From contig JAQZBQ010000002.1 in the NCBI GenBank assembly GCA_029237825.1, forward strand, positions 372,001 to 436,000: 64,000 nucleotides of DNA, given 5' to 3'. The position numbers were made by a program, and so were the translations under genes. A model generated the notes under the pieces. That model had not been told where the DNA came from and ran no database searches. It worked only from the letters and a program-made list of their open reading frames with translations. This DNA comes from Bacteroidota bacterium. Lineage in GTDB: Bacteria > Bacteroidota > Bacteroidia > B-17B0 > Aurantibacillaceae. Numbering within the stretch: position 1 is the first letter of the stretch; the number at the start of each line of letters is the position of its first letter. This document shows, piece after piece, positions 32,540 through 43,223 of this stretch.

Positions 32540-33481
32540 TTACTTTTTGCCTTTCTTTTTATAGGTGACCGTTGCCGCAATAAACGTCATATTAACGAGA
32601 GGTACTTTGATCCATTCGTCCATTATACTCTCGCGTATCAGTAGGTCGGTTGAGCCAAACATTGCGGGTTTCGCTCCGATATTCATCTGTGAATTTGACG
32701 CATAAATACACTCTACCGCAATTATAAAATCATCGTTAACTTCAATGTTTTGCTTTGAGATGTCAATTTCGTGAACTTCCGTTTTGCCAACAGAGCGGAT
32801 GATAAGAGGTTCTTTTAGTTCATTGTTTGAGTTAATTACTTTAACCATCCCAATGGGTGTTAAAACACGCTTAACGGTTTTACCTTCAGAATAAATATTG
32901 ATCCTAAAAATAGCTGTGTCTTGTGGCCCTAGACATGCCTTAAATTGAATTTTATCTAAAAACGTTTGCTGACCCTTCTTTATTGAAATTTTATTTCCTA
33001 TTTCAATGCCGGCAGATTTTTCGCTAATGCCCTTTTCCCGGTAACGCCTTACGGAAGCAGAATCCTTTTGTTTCAAGCCACTCAGGTTAACGCATTCCAG
33101 ATCCTCTACACTTGGGGTTCCCAAAACTTTGGTTTCGTATTCATCCGGGCGAACGGTAGTAGTATGTAACTCGTAAACGGCCTCCGTTAACGTAACCGGA
33201 GTGTTTAGTTCGCACAATTTTTTAAGGTCTGTCACACTCATCACAATGGGATAATACCCTATCGATGTGAACTGCAGGGTATCTGTTTCTTTTTCCGATG
33301 TAATTTTTAGTTTAAAGGCGCCATTTTCATCGGCAATGATGCCGAAAGCTTTGGAAGGAATTCCAATGTTTACGTACGGGATGCCTTTTTGATTTTTATC
33401 CTTAACAAAACCGTTTAATTCCTGGGCGATTCCATGTTTCAAAGATAAAAACACAGTAATCAGAAAAATGGTGTATTTCAT
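32540..33481 (-). CDS. Carboxypeptidase-regulatory-like domain protein
   Basis: A 313-residue secreted protein from the ATG at 33481 (MKYTIFLITVFLSLKHGIAQ, a signal peptide); a longer frame would overlap der and lacks a signal. Residues 20-105 are a carboxypeptidase D regulatory-like (CarbopepD_reg_2) domain: ELNGFVKDKNQKGIPYVNIGI, GIIADENGAFKLKI and LQFTSIGYYP. The remainder is beta-rich with no recognised domain. Such domains appear at the N-terminus of TonB-dependent receptors but here no barrel follows. It starts 13 bp after the der stop, in one unit with it. Function unknown. Confidence 0.78.
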   Translation of the reverse strand: MKYTIFLITVFLSLKHGIAQELNGFVKDKNQKGIPYVNIGIPSKAFGIIADENGAFKLKITSEKETDTLQFTSIGYYPIVMSVTDLKKLCELNTPVTLTEAVYELHTTTVRPDEYETKVLGTPSVEDLECVNLSGLKQKDSASVRRYREKGISEKSAGIEIGNKISIKKGQQTFLDKIQFKACLGPQDTAIFRINIYSEGKTVKRVLTPIGMVKVINSNNELKEPLIIRSVGKTEVHEIDISKQNIEVNDDFIIAVECIYASNSQMNIGAKPAMFGSTDLLIRESIMDEWIKVPLVNMTFIAATVTYKKKGKK

Positions 33482-33494
33482 AGCTTCAGAGCGT

Positions 33495-34805
33495 TTAACT
33501 TTTTGCCCTAAAATAAAAGGATAAAGGAACACCGGTAAAATTGAAACTCTCACGAAATTTATTTTCTAAAAACCGTTTGTAAGCATCGGTAAGGTATTGT
33601 GGAGAATTGCAGAAGAAAACAAAAGCACACGTGTCTTTAATTTGAGTTACGTATTTAATTTTCACAATTTTTCCCTTTACCGCCGGCGGAGGATAGTGTT
33701 CAATAAGTGGAAGAAAATATTCATTCAATTTACTGGTCGGAATTTTGGTGGTACGATTTTGATACACTTCCATGGCTGTATCTATAACCTTCATAATCCG
33801 TTGTTTTTCTGTTACCGAAGTGAAAATAATGGGAACATCTTTAAATGGCATCATGCTAACACGTATCTGCTCTTCAAAATGTTTAGTGGTCATTGTATTC
33901 TTTTCTTCGATTAAGTCCCACTTGTTGACAACAATAACAAGGCCTTTATGGTTTTTAACGATCAAATGAATGATGTTTAAATCCTGAGATTCAATTCCCA
34001 GCGTAGCATCAAGCATCAACACACACACATCCGATGTCTCAATAGCGTTAATGGTCCGCATTACACTATAAAACTCAATGTCCTCATGCACTTTCGCTTT
34101 TTTACGCATCCCTGCGGTATCAATCAAGAGGAAGTCATGCCCGAATTTATTGTATCTGGTATGAATTGTATCTCGGGTAGTTCCGGCTACCGAGGTAACA
34201 ATATTACGTTCTTCTCCTAAAAGCGCATTAGTTAGTGAGGATTTTCCTACATTCGGACGACCTACAATGGCTATTTTGGGCAAATCACTGCCTTCAATAG
34301 CGCCAGAATCTTCCGGGAAAGTTTTAATCAAAGCGTCTAATAAATCGCCTGTTCCCATCCCACTGTTCGACGAAACACAAAATGGATCGCCCAGCCCTAA
34401 ACTGTAAAACTCAGCAGCGTATGAATTACGTTCACTGTTATCAACCTTGTTCACTACAAGTAAAACCGGCTTTTTACTACGACGGACAATGTTAGCAACA
34501 TCTTTATCAAATTGTGTAACACCATCTGTCACGTCCACCATAAATAAAATGCTGGTACTCTCATCTACTGCAATTTGTACTTGTTTACGAATTTCTTCTT
34601 CAAATATATCATCACTACCTTTTATATATCCGCCGGTATCAACTACCGAAAATTCAACACCATTCCAGTTGGATTTTCCATAATGCCTGTCACGTGTTAC
34701 GCCCGGCTCATCATCCACGATGGCTTCGCGCGACTCGGTTAATCGGTTAAAAAGGGTTGATTTACCCACATTGGGGCGACCTACAATGGCTACTAGATTT
34801 GGCAT
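33495..34805 (-). CDS. der: Ribosome assembly GTPase Der (EngA)
   Basis: A 436-residue tandem GTPase. The first G1 is GRPNVGKST (residues 8-16) with DTGG and NKVD motifs; the second G1 is GRPNVGKSS (about 183-191) with DTAG and NKWD. The C-terminal KH-like domain follows (about 350-436, ending FYFRAKS). Der acts in assembly of the 50S subunit and is essential in most bacteria. A TACCTTTG -7 element lies just upstream. It is followed in the same direction by the carboxypeptidase-regulatory gene. Confidence 0.96.
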   Translation of the reverse strand: MPNLVAIVGRPNVGKSTLFNRLTESREAIVDDEPGVTRDRHYGKSNWNGVEFSVVDTGGYIKGSDDIFEEEIRKQVQIAVDESTSILFMVDVTDGVTQFDKDVANIVRRSKKPVLLVVNKVDNSERNSYAAEFYSLGLGDPFCVSSNSGMGTGDLLDALIKTFPEDSGAIEGSDLPKIAIVGRPNVGKSSLTNALLGEERNIVTSVAGTTRDTIHTRYNKFGHDFLLIDTAGMRKKAKVHEDIEFYSVMRTINAIETSDVCVLMLDATLGIESQDLNIIHLIVKNHKGLVIVVNKWDLIEEKNTMTTKHFEEQIRVSMMPFKDVPIIFTSVTEKQRIMKVIDTAMEVYQNRTTKIPTSKLNEYFLPLIEHYPPPAVKGKIVKIKYVTQIKDTCAFVFFCNSPQYLTDAYKRFLENKFRESFNFTGVPLSFYFRAKS

Positions 34806-34812
34806 AATGCCG

Positions 34813-34820
34813 CAAAGGTA
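34813..34820 (-). promoter_or_regulatory. -7 promoter element of der
   Basis: TACCTTTG on the minus strand, an exact TAnnTTTG match, 7 nt before the der ATG at 34805. No -33 TTTG is visible at the usual spacing. Confidence 0.5.
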
Positions 34821-34868
34821 ACAAAAAGCCCTTAAAGATCAGGATATAAAAGGTGAAGAAACCTAAAA

Positions 34869-36002
34869 TTAAGCGATAACTGCTTTCTTGTTTTTAACGG
34901 TTTTCATACTGGTTACGAAATCATCAAACAAATACCTCGAATCCAATGGTCCGGGGCATGATTCAGGATGGTATTGAACAGAAAAAACCGGTTTATTTTT
35001 GAGCCGTATGCCCTCTATGGTTTGATCATTTAAGTTGACGTGCGTGATTTCGATATTCGAATTCTTCGCAATATCATCTACCTTAATGGTGAATCCGTGA
35101 TTTTGAGAGGTGATCTCACATTTTCCGGTCATAAGATTTTTAACAGGGTGGTTAATTCCACGGTGGCCTGCATGTAATTTAAAAGTCGAAATTCCCTGTG
35201 ATTCTGCTAATAACTGGTGTCCAAGACAAATACCAAAAATAGGAATACCTGAATCAACGAGATCTTTCACTACAGAAATTTCGTCTTTCATCACTCCAGG
35301 GTCTCCTGGGCCGTTGCCCAGCATAATTCCATCCGGATTAAATGAAAGGATTTCCTCTTTGGTTGTTTTCATTGGAAATACCTTCAGAAAACAGCCTCTT
35401 TCGGTTAAACAACGAAGGATATTTTTCTTTACCCCGTAATCCAAAACAGCAACTTTGAACTCTGAATTTTTTTCACCCAATTCATATGCTTGTTTTGTTG
35501 ATACTTTTGACGATAATTCAAGCCCTTCCATTTTTGGCACCTTTGCCAACTGCGCTTTTAGCGCATCAATATCCATATTATCTGATGAAATAATACAATT
35601 CATAGCACCTTTGTCTCTGATGTAACGCACGAGCGCTCTTGTATCCACTTCACAAATTGCAACTACACCATCATTTATGAAATATTCCTGCAAGGATAGT
35701 TGTGCTCTCTTTCTGGAAAAACCATCATTGAATTTTTTGCAAATCATTCCAGATATTTTAATGCTATCGCTTTCAATTTCACTGGCTTCAATGCCGTAAT
35801 TTCCAACGTGTACGTTATTCATTACCACAATTTGCCCGTAATAAGATGGATCTGTAAAAATTTCCTGATACCCGGTCATGCCTGTATTAAAACAGATTTC
35901 ACCGGTTGTGGTACCAATTTTTCCTGCCGCTTTCCCTTCAAATCCTTTACCGTCTTCCAGTAAAAGAATTGCTTTAGGCTTGGTTTTATATTTTAACTGC
36001 AT
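34869..36002 (-). CDS. carA: Carbamoyl-phosphate synthase small subunit
   Basis: A 377-residue CarA from the ATG at 36002 (MQLKYKTKPKAILLLEDGKGFEG); the open frame extends ten codons upstream but this is the better start. The N-terminal domain has GEICFNTGMTGYQE, the C-terminal class I glutamine amidotransferase domain has the nucleophile Cys259 in FGICLGHQLL and His345/Glu347 in QYHPE. It supplies ammonia from glutamine to the CarB subunit for pyrimidine and arginine synthesis. CarB is not in the window. der begins 63 bp downstream in the same direction but has its own promoter element. Confidence 0.96.
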   Translation of the reverse strand: MQLKYKTKPKAILLLEDGKGFEGKAAGKIGTTTGEICFNTGMTGYQEIFTDPSYYGQIVVMNNVHVGNYGIEASEIESDSIKISGMICKKFNDGFSRKRAQLSLQEYFINDGVVAICEVDTRALVRYIRDKGAMNCIISSDNMDIDALKAQLAKVPKMEGLELSSKVSTKQAYELGEKNSEFKVAVLDYGVKKNILRCLTERGCFLKVFPMKTTKEEILSFNPDGIMLGNGPGDPGVMKDEISVVKDLVDSGIPIFGICLGHQLLAESQGISTFKLHAGHRGINHPVKNLMTGKCEITSQNHGFTIKVDDIAKNSNIEITHVNLNDQTIEGIRLKNKPVFSVQYHPESCPGPLDSRYLFDDFVTSMKTVKNKKAVIA

Positions 36003-36132
36003 ATTTTTTAGAAGGATGATTCTAAAAACCAAAGGTGCGAAATTTTTGAGGAACCCGAAAGCCTTGTTAATAGGTTTTTAATAAATACAACTTAAATGAT
36101 GTTAAGAACAGAGCGGTGGCGTGTGATAAACT

Positions 36133-38952
36133 TTACAGTTTCAATTTTAAATACTTCGCTGTATGACTAAGTTTATGTTTTGCAACGTCTTCCGGCGTTC
36201 CTTCAGCAACGACTGTTCCACCATTTTCGCCACCTTCCGGACCAATATCAATGATCCAGTCGGCACATTTAATTACATCCAGGTTATGTTCAATCACGAT
36301 AATCGAATGACCACGATCAATCAGGGCATTAAAGGATTTCAGTAATTTAGCAACGTCGTGAAAATGAAGTCCGGTTGTTGGTTCGTCAAAAATGAACAAG
36401 GTTTGGGTGGTTGAATTTCCTCCCACTAAAAAAGTTGCAAGTTTAATGCGCTGTGCTTCGCCACCACTTAAAGTACTGGATGACTGACCAAGTTGAACGT
36501 AACCTAAACCTACATCCTGCAATGGTTTCAATCGTTCAATGATGCGCTTACAGATTCTGTCGGATTCATTTTCTCCAAAATAATTAACCGCGTCATCAAT
36601 CGTCATTTCTAAAACATCAGAAATTGATTTTCCACGGTATAGAATTTCGAGAGTTTCCGCTTTAAAACGTTTGCTGTTACAGGCCTCGCAAGGGAGTGAA
36701 ATATCAGCCATGAACTGCATTTCAACGGTAATGGTGCCCTCGCCTTCACACACTTCACATCTTCCTCCGTCAACATTGAATGAAAAATGAGATGGCTTGT
36801 AATTACGCGCTTTTGCCAGTGATTGGTCAGCAAACAAATTTCTTATTTCGTCGTAGGCTTTGGTATAGGTAACAGGATTACTGCGGGAAGATTTACCTAT
36901 CGGGTTTTGATCAATGAACTCAACGTTTTGTATTTGCTTTAAACTGCCTGAAATTTTATCACTTTTAGCATTCGCGAAATATCCATCGAGGTATTTGCGA
37001 ACATTTGGATAAAGAACTTTTTTTACCAGGGTAGATTTTCCCGATCCGCTCACGCCCGTCACACAACATAAACTATTTAAAGGGAATTTAACGGTAATGT
37101 TTTTCAGATTGTTTTCAGTAGCGTCTTTCACCTCAATGTATTCTTTCCATTTACGGCGGCTCTTAGGCACTTCGATCCGCAATTTGTTTGTGAGGTATTT
37201 CGCTGTAAAACTCTTTGAATCCTTCATCAATTCATCATGGTTCCCCTGAAACACCAATTGTCCGCCGTTTGTTCCCGCTTCCGGCCCGATATCAATGAGT
37301 TGATCGGCAGCATTCATAATCTCTTCATCGTGCTCAACAACAATTACAGTATTTCCCTGAGCTTTCAATGATTTTAATACGCCAACCAGTTTCTCAGTAT
37401 CTCTAGAATGTAAACCTATACTTGGCTCGTCGAGAATATATAAGCTGCCTACTAAACTACTTCCCAGTGAGGTTGCTAAATTGATGCGCTGACTCTCGCC
37501 TCCGCTCAATGTGTTGGCTACCCGATTCAGACTTAGATAACCCAATCCTACATCCAATAAAAACTGAAGGCGGCTATTGATTTCTACTAACAACCTTTTC
37601 GCAACAAATGTATCGTGCTCGTTCAGCTTTAAATTTTTAAAAAATTGACTGATCTCCGATACCGGCATTAGAATTAATTCGGATATGCCTTTGCCGCCAA
37701 CTTTTACATAGTTGGCGTCTTTACGTAAGCGCGTTCCCAGGCAATCGGGGCAAGTAGTTTTTCCACGGTATCTTGCCAGCATTACACGGTACTGAATTTT
37801 ATAACTCTCTTTTTCAAGCATTTTAAAGAACGCATTGATGCCGTCGAAATATTCGTTGCCCTTCCATAATAGATCATATTGAGATTTCGTGAGCTGTACG
37901 ATGGGTTTATGCACGGGAAAATCAAATCGATGTGCATTTTTTACCAGTTGGTTTTTATAATATGACATTGATTCTCCATTCCAACAGGCTACGGCACTAT
38001 CAAAGACTGAAATACTTTTATTAGGAATTACCAAATCAGGATCAATTCCAATGATGCTTCCAAAACCTTCGCAGGTTTTACATGCTCCAACCGGATTATT
38101 GAAACTGAAAAAATTCATATTCGGCTCTTCAAATGCAATGCCGTCTGCTTCAAAGCGGTTTGAAAAATGATGGGATTGATAGGTTTTATCCGGCATTTCT
38201 AACAACAGATCGCATTCACCTTCACCCTCAAAAAAAGCAGTTTGAACGCTGTCTGCTACGCGGTTTGGAAAATCTTCATCAGAGATATCCACCACTATCC
38301 GGTCAATGAGCAAATAAACAACATCTGTTTTTTTTGATTTTTTAGCGTCGAAATCTGTTATTTTAGTTATCTGACCATTTACAAGGATTCTTGCAAACCC
38401 TTGCTGATTCAGTAAATCCAGGTGTTTTTTCAAGTCCCGGTCTTTTGGAATAACAAGTCTTGAAACAACCATGAATAGTGTTTCATTAGCTAAGGTGTTC
38501 ACGAAATCTACTACATCGGTTACGGTATCCCTTTTAACCTGCTTGCCCGAAACCGGACTAAACGTTTTACCTACGCGTGCATAGAGTAATTTAAGGTAAT
38601 CATAAATTTCGGTGATAGTACCCACAGTACTTCTTGGGTTTCGAGAAATGACCTTCTGCTCAATAGCAATTGCCGGCGAAATTCCCTTAATGTAATCTAC
38701 TTTTGGTTTTTCAAGACGCCCTAAGAATTGGCGAGCATAAGCTGAAAGACTTTCTACATAACGCCTCTGTCCCTCTGCATACAGTGTATCAAATGCAAGA
38801 GAGGATTTTCCGGAACCCGAAAGTCCTGTAATAACAATGAATTTATTTCGTGGCAGTGCAACATCAATTCCTTTAAGATTGTGCATGCGTGCGCCTTTAA
38901 TGATAATATATTCCCGGGGATCGAACGTTGAAATTTCTTTTTCTTTGGCCAA
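36133..38952 (-). CDS. uvrA: Excinuclease ABC subunit A
   Basis: A UvrA of about 939 residues. Two ABC ATPase halves are present: Walker [10 protein letters not shown] near the start and GVSGSGKST in the second half, each with an LSGGE signature ([20 protein letters not shown]) and a downstream DEPS/DEPT. Zinc-binding pairs include [16 protein letters not shown] and CEVCEGEG with CEACNSK. UvrA finds bulky DNA damage in nucleotide excision repair. The start is uncertain: TTG 38979 overlaps a TATCTTTG promoter element, so TTG 38952 (giving [15 protein letters not shown]) is preferred. The UvrB gene is not in the window. Confidence 0.95.
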   Translation of the reverse strand: MAKEKEISTFDPREYIIIKGARMHNLKGIDVALPRNKFIVITGLSGSGKSSLAFDTLYAEGQRRYVESLSAYARQFLGRLEKPKVDYIKGISPAIAIEQKVISRNPRSTVGTITEIYDYLKLLYARVGKTFSPVSGKQVKRDTVTDVVDFVNTLANETLFMVVSRLVIPKDRDLKKHLDLLNQQGFARILVNGQITKITDFDAKKSKKTDVVYLLIDRIVVDISDEDFPNRVADSVQTAFFEGEGECDLLLEMPDKTYQSHHFSNRFEADGIAFEEPNMNFFSFNNPVGACKTCEGFGSIIGIDPDLVIPNKSISVFDSAVACWNGESMSYYKNQLVKNAHRFDFPVHKPIVQLTKSQYDLLWKGNEYFDGINAFFKMLEKESYKIQYRVMLARYRGKTTCPDCLGTRLRKDANYVKVGGKGISELILMPVSEISQFFKNLKLNEHDTFVAKRLLVEINSRLQFLLDVGLGYLSLNRVANTLSGGESQRINLATSLGSSLVGSLYILDEPSIGLHSRDTEKLVGVLKSLKAQGNTVIVVEHDEEIMNAADQLIDIGPEAGTNGGQLVFQGNHDELMKDSKSFTAKYLTNKLRIEVPKSRRKWKEYIEVKDATENNLKNITVKFPLNSLCCVTGVSGSGKSTLVKKVLYPNVRKYLDGYFANAKSDKISGSLKQIQNVEFIDQNPIGKSSRSNPVTYTKAYDEIRNLFADQSLAKARNYKPSHFSFNVDGGRCEVCEGEGTITVEMQFMADISLPCEACNSKRFKAETLEILYRGKSISDVLEMTIDDAVNYFGENESDRICKRIIERLKPLQDVGLGYVQLGQSSSTLSGGEAQRIKLATFLVGGNSTTQTLFIFDEPTTGLHFHDVAKLLKSFNALIDRGHSIIVIEHNLDVIKCADWIIDIGPEGGENGGTVVAEGTPEDVAKHKLSHTAKYLKLKL

Positions 38953-38974
38953 AATGAGATCTGTTTTTAAGCTG

Positions 38975-38982
38975 GGCAAAGA
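38975..38982 (-). promoter_or_regulatory. -7 promoter element overlapping a uvrA start candidate
   Basis: TATCTTTG on the minus strand, an exact TAnnTTTG match, overlapping the TTG that would otherwise be read as the uvrA start. It argues for a start further downstream. No clear -33 element. Confidence 0.45.
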
Positions 38983-39052
38983 TACGAGAATACCCCCGGA
39001 ATCGTTTGAATTTTAGTATTAACAAATGTTATTTTGTATACAAAAATTGAAT

Positions 39053-39622
39053 TTAAGAAAGACGTTTAGAAATGATTTTGGAAATGTTCCCAAAAACCTG
39101 GCCTGGGGAAAATTTGCGCCACTCAAAATTATTGAGTTCACCTCCGGTATTAAAATAATAATCCAGGTTTGATTTTTTGAATTCTTTTAATACGTGGTCC
39201 TGAAAATTTAAGAACACGATCCATCCATCGGGCTGAACATCTTCAAACCATTCCTCGTAATAAGAATCGTCCGAATGATGAAAATTAAGTACGTTTTCGC
39301 CAATCAGAATAAACTTATTAATGCCATGAAAAGCCAGATCGTCAATGATATCCCTCTTTAATAGCATGATGTCGTTATTAATCGCATCGTTCCATTCGCC
39401 GATTAATTCAATGATGGCATAATTTTCTTCATAATCCACGAAAAGAATTTTCAGGTAAAGGGTTTCGCTTCCCATATCGTCCCACTGTGGATGAATGTAA
39501 TAATTGTAAACGGTGTTACTAAAAGTAAATTCACTATACTCAGCGCCATAAAATGGCGAATCCTCATCCTCAGATGCGATGTACAGATGCTGCCAGTTAT
39601 AAAATGGTTCGAGTTCGTGCAT
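39053..39622 (-). CDS. Conserved hypothetical protein
   Basis: A 189-residue soluble, acidic and aromatic protein (MHELEPFYNWQHLYIASEDE). No signal peptide, membrane segment or catalytic motif is seen; the FILIGENVLNFHH and GWIVFLNF segments suggest an alpha/beta fold. I do not recognise a family by name. It begins 7 bp after the exonuclease gene and belongs to the recF-dciA-ispH-exonuclease run on the minus strand, which suggests conserved cotranscription but not a function. Confidence 0.7.
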   Translation of the reverse strand: MHELEPFYNWQHLYIASEDEDSPFYGAEYSEFTFSNTVYNYYIHPQWDDMGSETLYLKILFVDYEENYAIIELIGEWNDAINNDIMLLKRDIIDDLAFHGINKFILIGENVLNFHHSDDSYYEEWFEDVQPDGWIVFLNFQDHVLKEFKKSNLDYYFNTGGELNNFEWRKFSPGQVFGNISKIISKRLS

Positions 39623-39629
39623 TTTATAG

Positions 39630-40436
39630 TTAACTTGTTTTCATACTCAAACGAATTTGAGTGACAATCTTTTTTGTGTAGAGTGGAAAGTCTCCATTCA
39701 TAATCCAGTTATAATAAGAAGGTTCTTTTTCAAAAACGTCTTTCACAGCCTTGTCTTTATGTTTACCAAAATTAAACACTTCCACGTCTTTTTCGTTATA
39801 TACAATTCGGCCGGCCAGATCCACATTTCTTGTACGCGCAGTAAGACTGCTTAACACCGACATATCATTTTTTACAGGTATGGTTTTATTTCCTTTTTCG
39901 TCTTCTACCTCCAGGTTCTCATATTTTTTTAACTGCGCTTTAAAAATTTCGAAGGTTGCTAATGTATCCGCTTCTGCTGAATGAGCATTAATGAGTGGTT
40001 TTTCGCAGTAAAATTTGTAGGCAGCACCTAAATTGCGAGGTTCCATGATGTGAAAAATATTTTGCACATCAATGAGTTTCCTATTCCTTAAATCAAAATC
40101 CACATCAGCGCGAAGGAATTCCTCGAGCAAAACCGGTACATCAAATTTGTTGGAATTAAACCCAGCCAGATCGCAATTGGTTAGGAATTTGGAGAGCGTA
40201 GGCGCGAGTTCTTTAAAAGTCGGGCAATCAGCCACATCTTTGTCGTAGATCCCATGTATTTTAGATGTTATTTCAGGAATTGGAATTGTTGGATTCACCT
40301 TACGGGTTAAAATTTCCGTGGTGTTATCCACATTTACACGTACAATGGAAATTTCCACAATGCGATCGCTGGCTACATTTACACCAGTAGTTTCCAGGTC
40401 GAAAAATGCGAGCGGTTTAGTTAAGTTTAAATGCAT
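39630..40436 (-). CDS. 3'-5' exonuclease, DnaQ/DEDD family
   Basis: A 268-residue exonuclease. Exo I is FFDLETTG (residues 12-19), followed by SDRIVEIS, with Exo II in DLAGFNSNKFDVPVL and a catalytic histidine and Asp in INAHSAEADTLATFEIF (HxxxxD, DEDDh type). The C-terminal third (about 190-268) contains FNFGKHKDKAVKDVF and YYNWIMNGDFPLYTK, a short module found after the exonuclease domain in this phylum. It resembles the DNA polymerase III epsilon family but as a free-standing enzyme. It starts 3 bp after the ispH stop and 7 bp before the unknown gene. Confidence 0.87.
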   Translation of the reverse strand: MHLNLTKPLAFFDLETTGVNVASDRIVEISIVRVNVDNTTEILTRKVNPTIPIPEITSKIHGIYDKDVADCPTFKELAPTLSKFLTNCDLAGFNSNKFDVPVLLEEFLRADVDFDLRNRKLIDVQNIFHIMEPRNLGAAYKFYCEKPLINAHSAEADTLATFEIFKAQLKKYENLEVEDEKGNKTIPVKNDMSVLSSLTARTRNVDLAGRIVYNEKDVEVFNFGKHKDKAVKDVFEKEPSYYNWIMNGDFPLYTKKIVTQIRLSMKTS

Positions 40437-40439
40437 GGG

Positions 40440-41660
40440 TTAATTGGATAAATGTTTAATTGCTTCTTCAACGCTAATGGTTCCTGAAAAAAAGCTGTTT
40501 ATTTTGTGTATTACACCTTCCATCACGGAGTCAGGACAAGAAGCTCCGCTGGTTAAAATGATGCGCACCGGTGTTTTATCGGGTAAAAAATTGTTCGTAC
40601 TTAAATGTTTTTTATTGGGATAATCAAAATGGTGAATTGTATGCGCGTCGATAATTTCTTTTTCCGAATTGATAAAAAAGGTTGGAAATTTCCGCTCACA
40701 TAATTCAACAAGATGCGAAGTGTTGCTACTGTTGTAACCGCCTAACACAATAGCAAGGTCAGCTTTCGAATCTAAAATGCCATAAGTGGCATCCTGGTTC
40801 TCGTTTGTTGCATAGCATAATGTATCGCGTGTATCGGCAAAGTGGCTGGAGATTTGATCATGACCATATTTACTGATCATCACATTCTTGAAAAAATCGG
40901 CAATTTCCTGTGTTTCACTGGCGAGCATGGTTGTTTGATTAATCACGCCAATGCGCTCCAAATCTTTTAAATTAAAATCCTTTGAATAACGCCCCTTAAA
41001 ATCATTTTCAAATTGTTCAAAGGTTTTGCTGCCAAGGATATATTCGGCGAGGACTTTGGATTCTTCGAGATCACGTACAATAATGGCTTTATTATGTTGA
41101 TCGCTCCTTGAAAAGGTTGCTTTAGTTTCTTCATGATTATGTTTACCATGAATAATAATGGTGTAATTATCTTTGCCGATCAATTCAGATTTTTTCCAAA
41201 CGCGCTCCACAAAAGGACATGTTGTGTTGTAGGCTTCGGTTTTAATGTTTTTAGATTCGAGGATTTCCAGAATATCCAATGGCGCACCAAAAGCAGGAAT
41301 AATCACCACATCTTCCGGTGTTAATGAGTCGAACGGAATTAACTGGTTCCCGCTTGTATCCTGCAGAAATTGAACACCTCGTTCTGTCAGATCTTTATTA
41401 ACGTCGGGATTATGTATCATCTGACTCAGAAGAAAAATGCGTTTGCCCGGGTTCTCATCTAAAGCCCTGAAAGAAATTTCAATAGCGTTTTCTACGCCGT
41501 AACAAAAACCAAAATGCCGGGCAATCAGATATTGTACTGGTCCAAAATCCAGTAGAGTAGGGGTATTATCCTTCTTCCTGGGATCCTGTATTTTACGGTA
41601 TTGTTTAATTTTGCTTATAATCGGGCTTCTGTAAAACTCCGGTACCTTAAATGCTTTCAT
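40440..41660 (-). CDS. ispH: 4-hydroxy-3-methylbut-2-enyl diphosphate reductase
   Basis: A 406-residue IspH (LytB), the last enzyme of the MEP isoprenoid pathway. The three Fe-S cysteines are visible: Cys53 in HFGFCYGVENA, Cys148 in NTTCPFVERVW and Cys375 in SGASCPDSVMEGV. HGKHNHEE and the TMLASET segment are also conserved. It is about 90 residues longer than E. coli IspH; the N-terminal extension before the first Cys is about 40 residues, as in the long IspH form of plants and cyanobacteria. It lies 54 bp after the DciA-like gene. Confidence 0.93.
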   Translation of the reverse strand: MKAFKVPEFYRSPIISKIKQYRKIQDPRKKDNTPTLLDFGPVQYLIARHFGFCYGVENAIEISFRALDENPGKRIFLLSQMIHNPDVNKDLTERGVQFLQDTSGNQLIPFDSLTPEDVVIIPAFGAPLDILEILESKNIKTEAYNTTCPFVERVWKKSELIGKDNYTIIIHGKHNHEETKATFSRSDQHNKAIIVRDLEESKVLAEYILGSKTFEQFENDFKGRYSKDFNLKDLERIGVINQTTMLASETQEIADFFKNVMISKYGHDQISSHFADTRDTLCYATNENQDATYGILDSKADLAIVLGGYNSSNTSHLVELCERKFPTFFINSEKEIIDAHTIHHFDYPNKKHLSTNNFLPDKTPVRIILTSGASCPDSVMEGVIHKINSFFSGTISVEEAIKHLSN

Positions 41661-41714
41661 TCTTACTTTTTTATAATGACGCTTCCTTTGTGCTATTAGC
41701 GTCTTTGCTCTATT

Positions 41715-42008
41715 TTACTTCAATACCAGTTCCTTAATCAACCTCTTACCTACAAATTTGTTTACCTTTTCTATAATAGCGGCTTTTGCATACGACGCTT
41801 CATTCCGGATAATGGAAGAATCGATGGAGACAAAAAGAATACCCTGGGCGTAATTTATCTGTGTTGTATGGCGGGCAACCGTTTTACCCACAATTCCTTC
41901 CCAGCCGTTGCGTATAGCGAAAATGCTATACTTTTCATCCAGTTTTTCTTCTTTAAAGATCTGAGAAATGGCGTCTCCTAATTTTATGAGGTTGTTATTC
42001 TTAGCCAT
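41715..42008 (-). CDS. DUF721/DciA-like protein
   Basis: A 97-residue protein with the DUF721/DciA core: NGWEGIVGKTVARHTTQINYAQGILFVSIDSSIIRNE. DciA loads the replicative helicase DnaB in many bacteria that lack DnaC. Its ATG lies inside the recF stop region (8-bp overlap), so translation is coupled to recF. This recF-DUF721 link is common in Bacteroidota and supports a replication role; the specific DciA function here is inferred. Confidence 0.8.
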   Translation of the reverse strand: MAKNNNLIKLGDAISQIFKEEKLDEKYSIFAIRNGWEGIVGKTVARHTTQINYAQGILFVSIDSSIIRNEASYAKAAIIEKVNKFVGKRLIKELVLK

Positions 42009-43107
42009 GTTTTTGTATTGAGCCGTTGTTTACCAGATAAATTAAGTGTTGGGAATGATTTTTTTCAAACATTGCCTGGATTCTGTCGGGATGGGTATCA
42101 GTAATAAACACTTGTCCGAAATCGTCACCGCTTACTAATTCTATGAGTTGTTTAAAGCGGCTTTCATCGAGTTTATCATATATGTCATCAAGCAGCAACA
42201 AAGGTTTTGTATGCTTTTTTTCTTTAATCAATTCAAACTGCGCTAGTTTGAGGGCAAGTAAATACGATTTTTGCTGACCCTGGGAGGCGAATTTTTTCAG
42301 GCTGTTATGTTGCAACTTAAAATTAAGGTCGTCACGGTGCGGGCCCACAGTTGTGTGATGTGAAGCGCGATCTCTTGGCAAAGCCGCTAATAACACGGTT
42401 TTGTATGAAATATCTTTAATGGAAGAATCGTATTCCAAACTCACTTCTTCATTGCTCCCGCTAATAAAATGATAGTTTCGGATAAACAATGGTATAAATT
42501 CTTCCAAAAAATGCTTGCGAATCCGGATAATTTCCTGTCCGTAGATAACAAGCTGCTCATCCCAGATTTCAAGGCTTATGGAATCAAATGTGCGGTTCTC
42601 ATAAAATTGCTTCAACAAAGCATTGCGTTGATGCAATACATGATTGTAAGAAATTAGTTTTTCAAGGTAAACTTTATCATACTGTGAGATAATACTGTCC
42701 ATGAATTTTCTGCGCACCTCGCTTCCATCCCATATGAGTTCAATGTCGGATGGTGAAATCATAACCAACGGGTACAACCCGATGTGTTCAGACAAACGCT
42801 CGTATTCTTTTTTGTTGTGTTTGAATTGTTTTTTATGCCCTCGTTTTACCCCGCAGAAAATTTCATGCGTTTCGTCATTTTTTTGTATCCATGCCTGCAA
42901 AGCAAAAAACGGATGATCGTGTTTGATGTTTTGGCTATCAATTGCGTTAAAAAAACTTTTACAAAAAGAAATGTAATGAATTGCATCGAGTAAATTGGTT
43001 TTACCCATGCCGTTATTCCCTACAAAGCAATTAAATTTCGGACAAAACTCAAGCTGAGCTTCGTCGTAGTTTTTAAAGTTAATGAGGGATAATTTCTCTA
43101 AAATCAT
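42001..43107 (-). CDS. recF: DNA replication and repair protein RecF
   Basis: A 368-residue SMC-like ATPase. It starts MILEKLSLINFKNYDEAQLEF; Walker A is GNNGMGKTN (about residues 32-40), the signature motif lies in FASQGQQKSYLLALKLAQ, and Walker B is LLLLDDIYDKLD with the D-loop nearby. RecF loads RecA at single-strand gaps with RecOR. A TACCTTTA sequence ends 7 nt before the ATG, a near-match to a -7 element. It is the first gene of a run with dciA-like, ispH, exonuclease and an unknown gene. A terminator separates it from secDF. Confidence 0.94.
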   Translation of the reverse strand: MILEKLSLINFKNYDEAQLEFCPKFNCFVGNNGMGKTNLLDAIHYISFCKSFFNAIDSQNIKHDHPFFALQAWIQKNDETHEIFCGVKRGHKKQFKHNKKEYERLSEHIGLYPLVMISPSDIELIWDGSEVRRKFMDSIISQYDKVYLEKLISYNHVLHQRNALLKQFYENRTFDSISLEIWDEQLVIYGQEIIRIRKHFLEEFIPLFIRNYHFISGSNEEVSLEYDSSIKDISYKTVLLAALPRDRASHHTTVGPHRDDLNFKLQHNSLKKFASQGQQKSYLLALKLAQFELIKEKKHTKPLLLLDDIYDKLDESRFKQLIELVSGDDFGQVFITDTHPDRIQAMFEKNHSQHLIYLVNNGSIQKHG

Positions 43108-43223
43108 TGAACCTTAAAGGTACGAATGAAAACCGTTGATTGGCGAAACTGTTAATTAATTTAGGTTAATTCCCTTCCCATACCAAATAGGCATAAAATG
43201 CATTTTAGGATTTTTCAAAAAAT

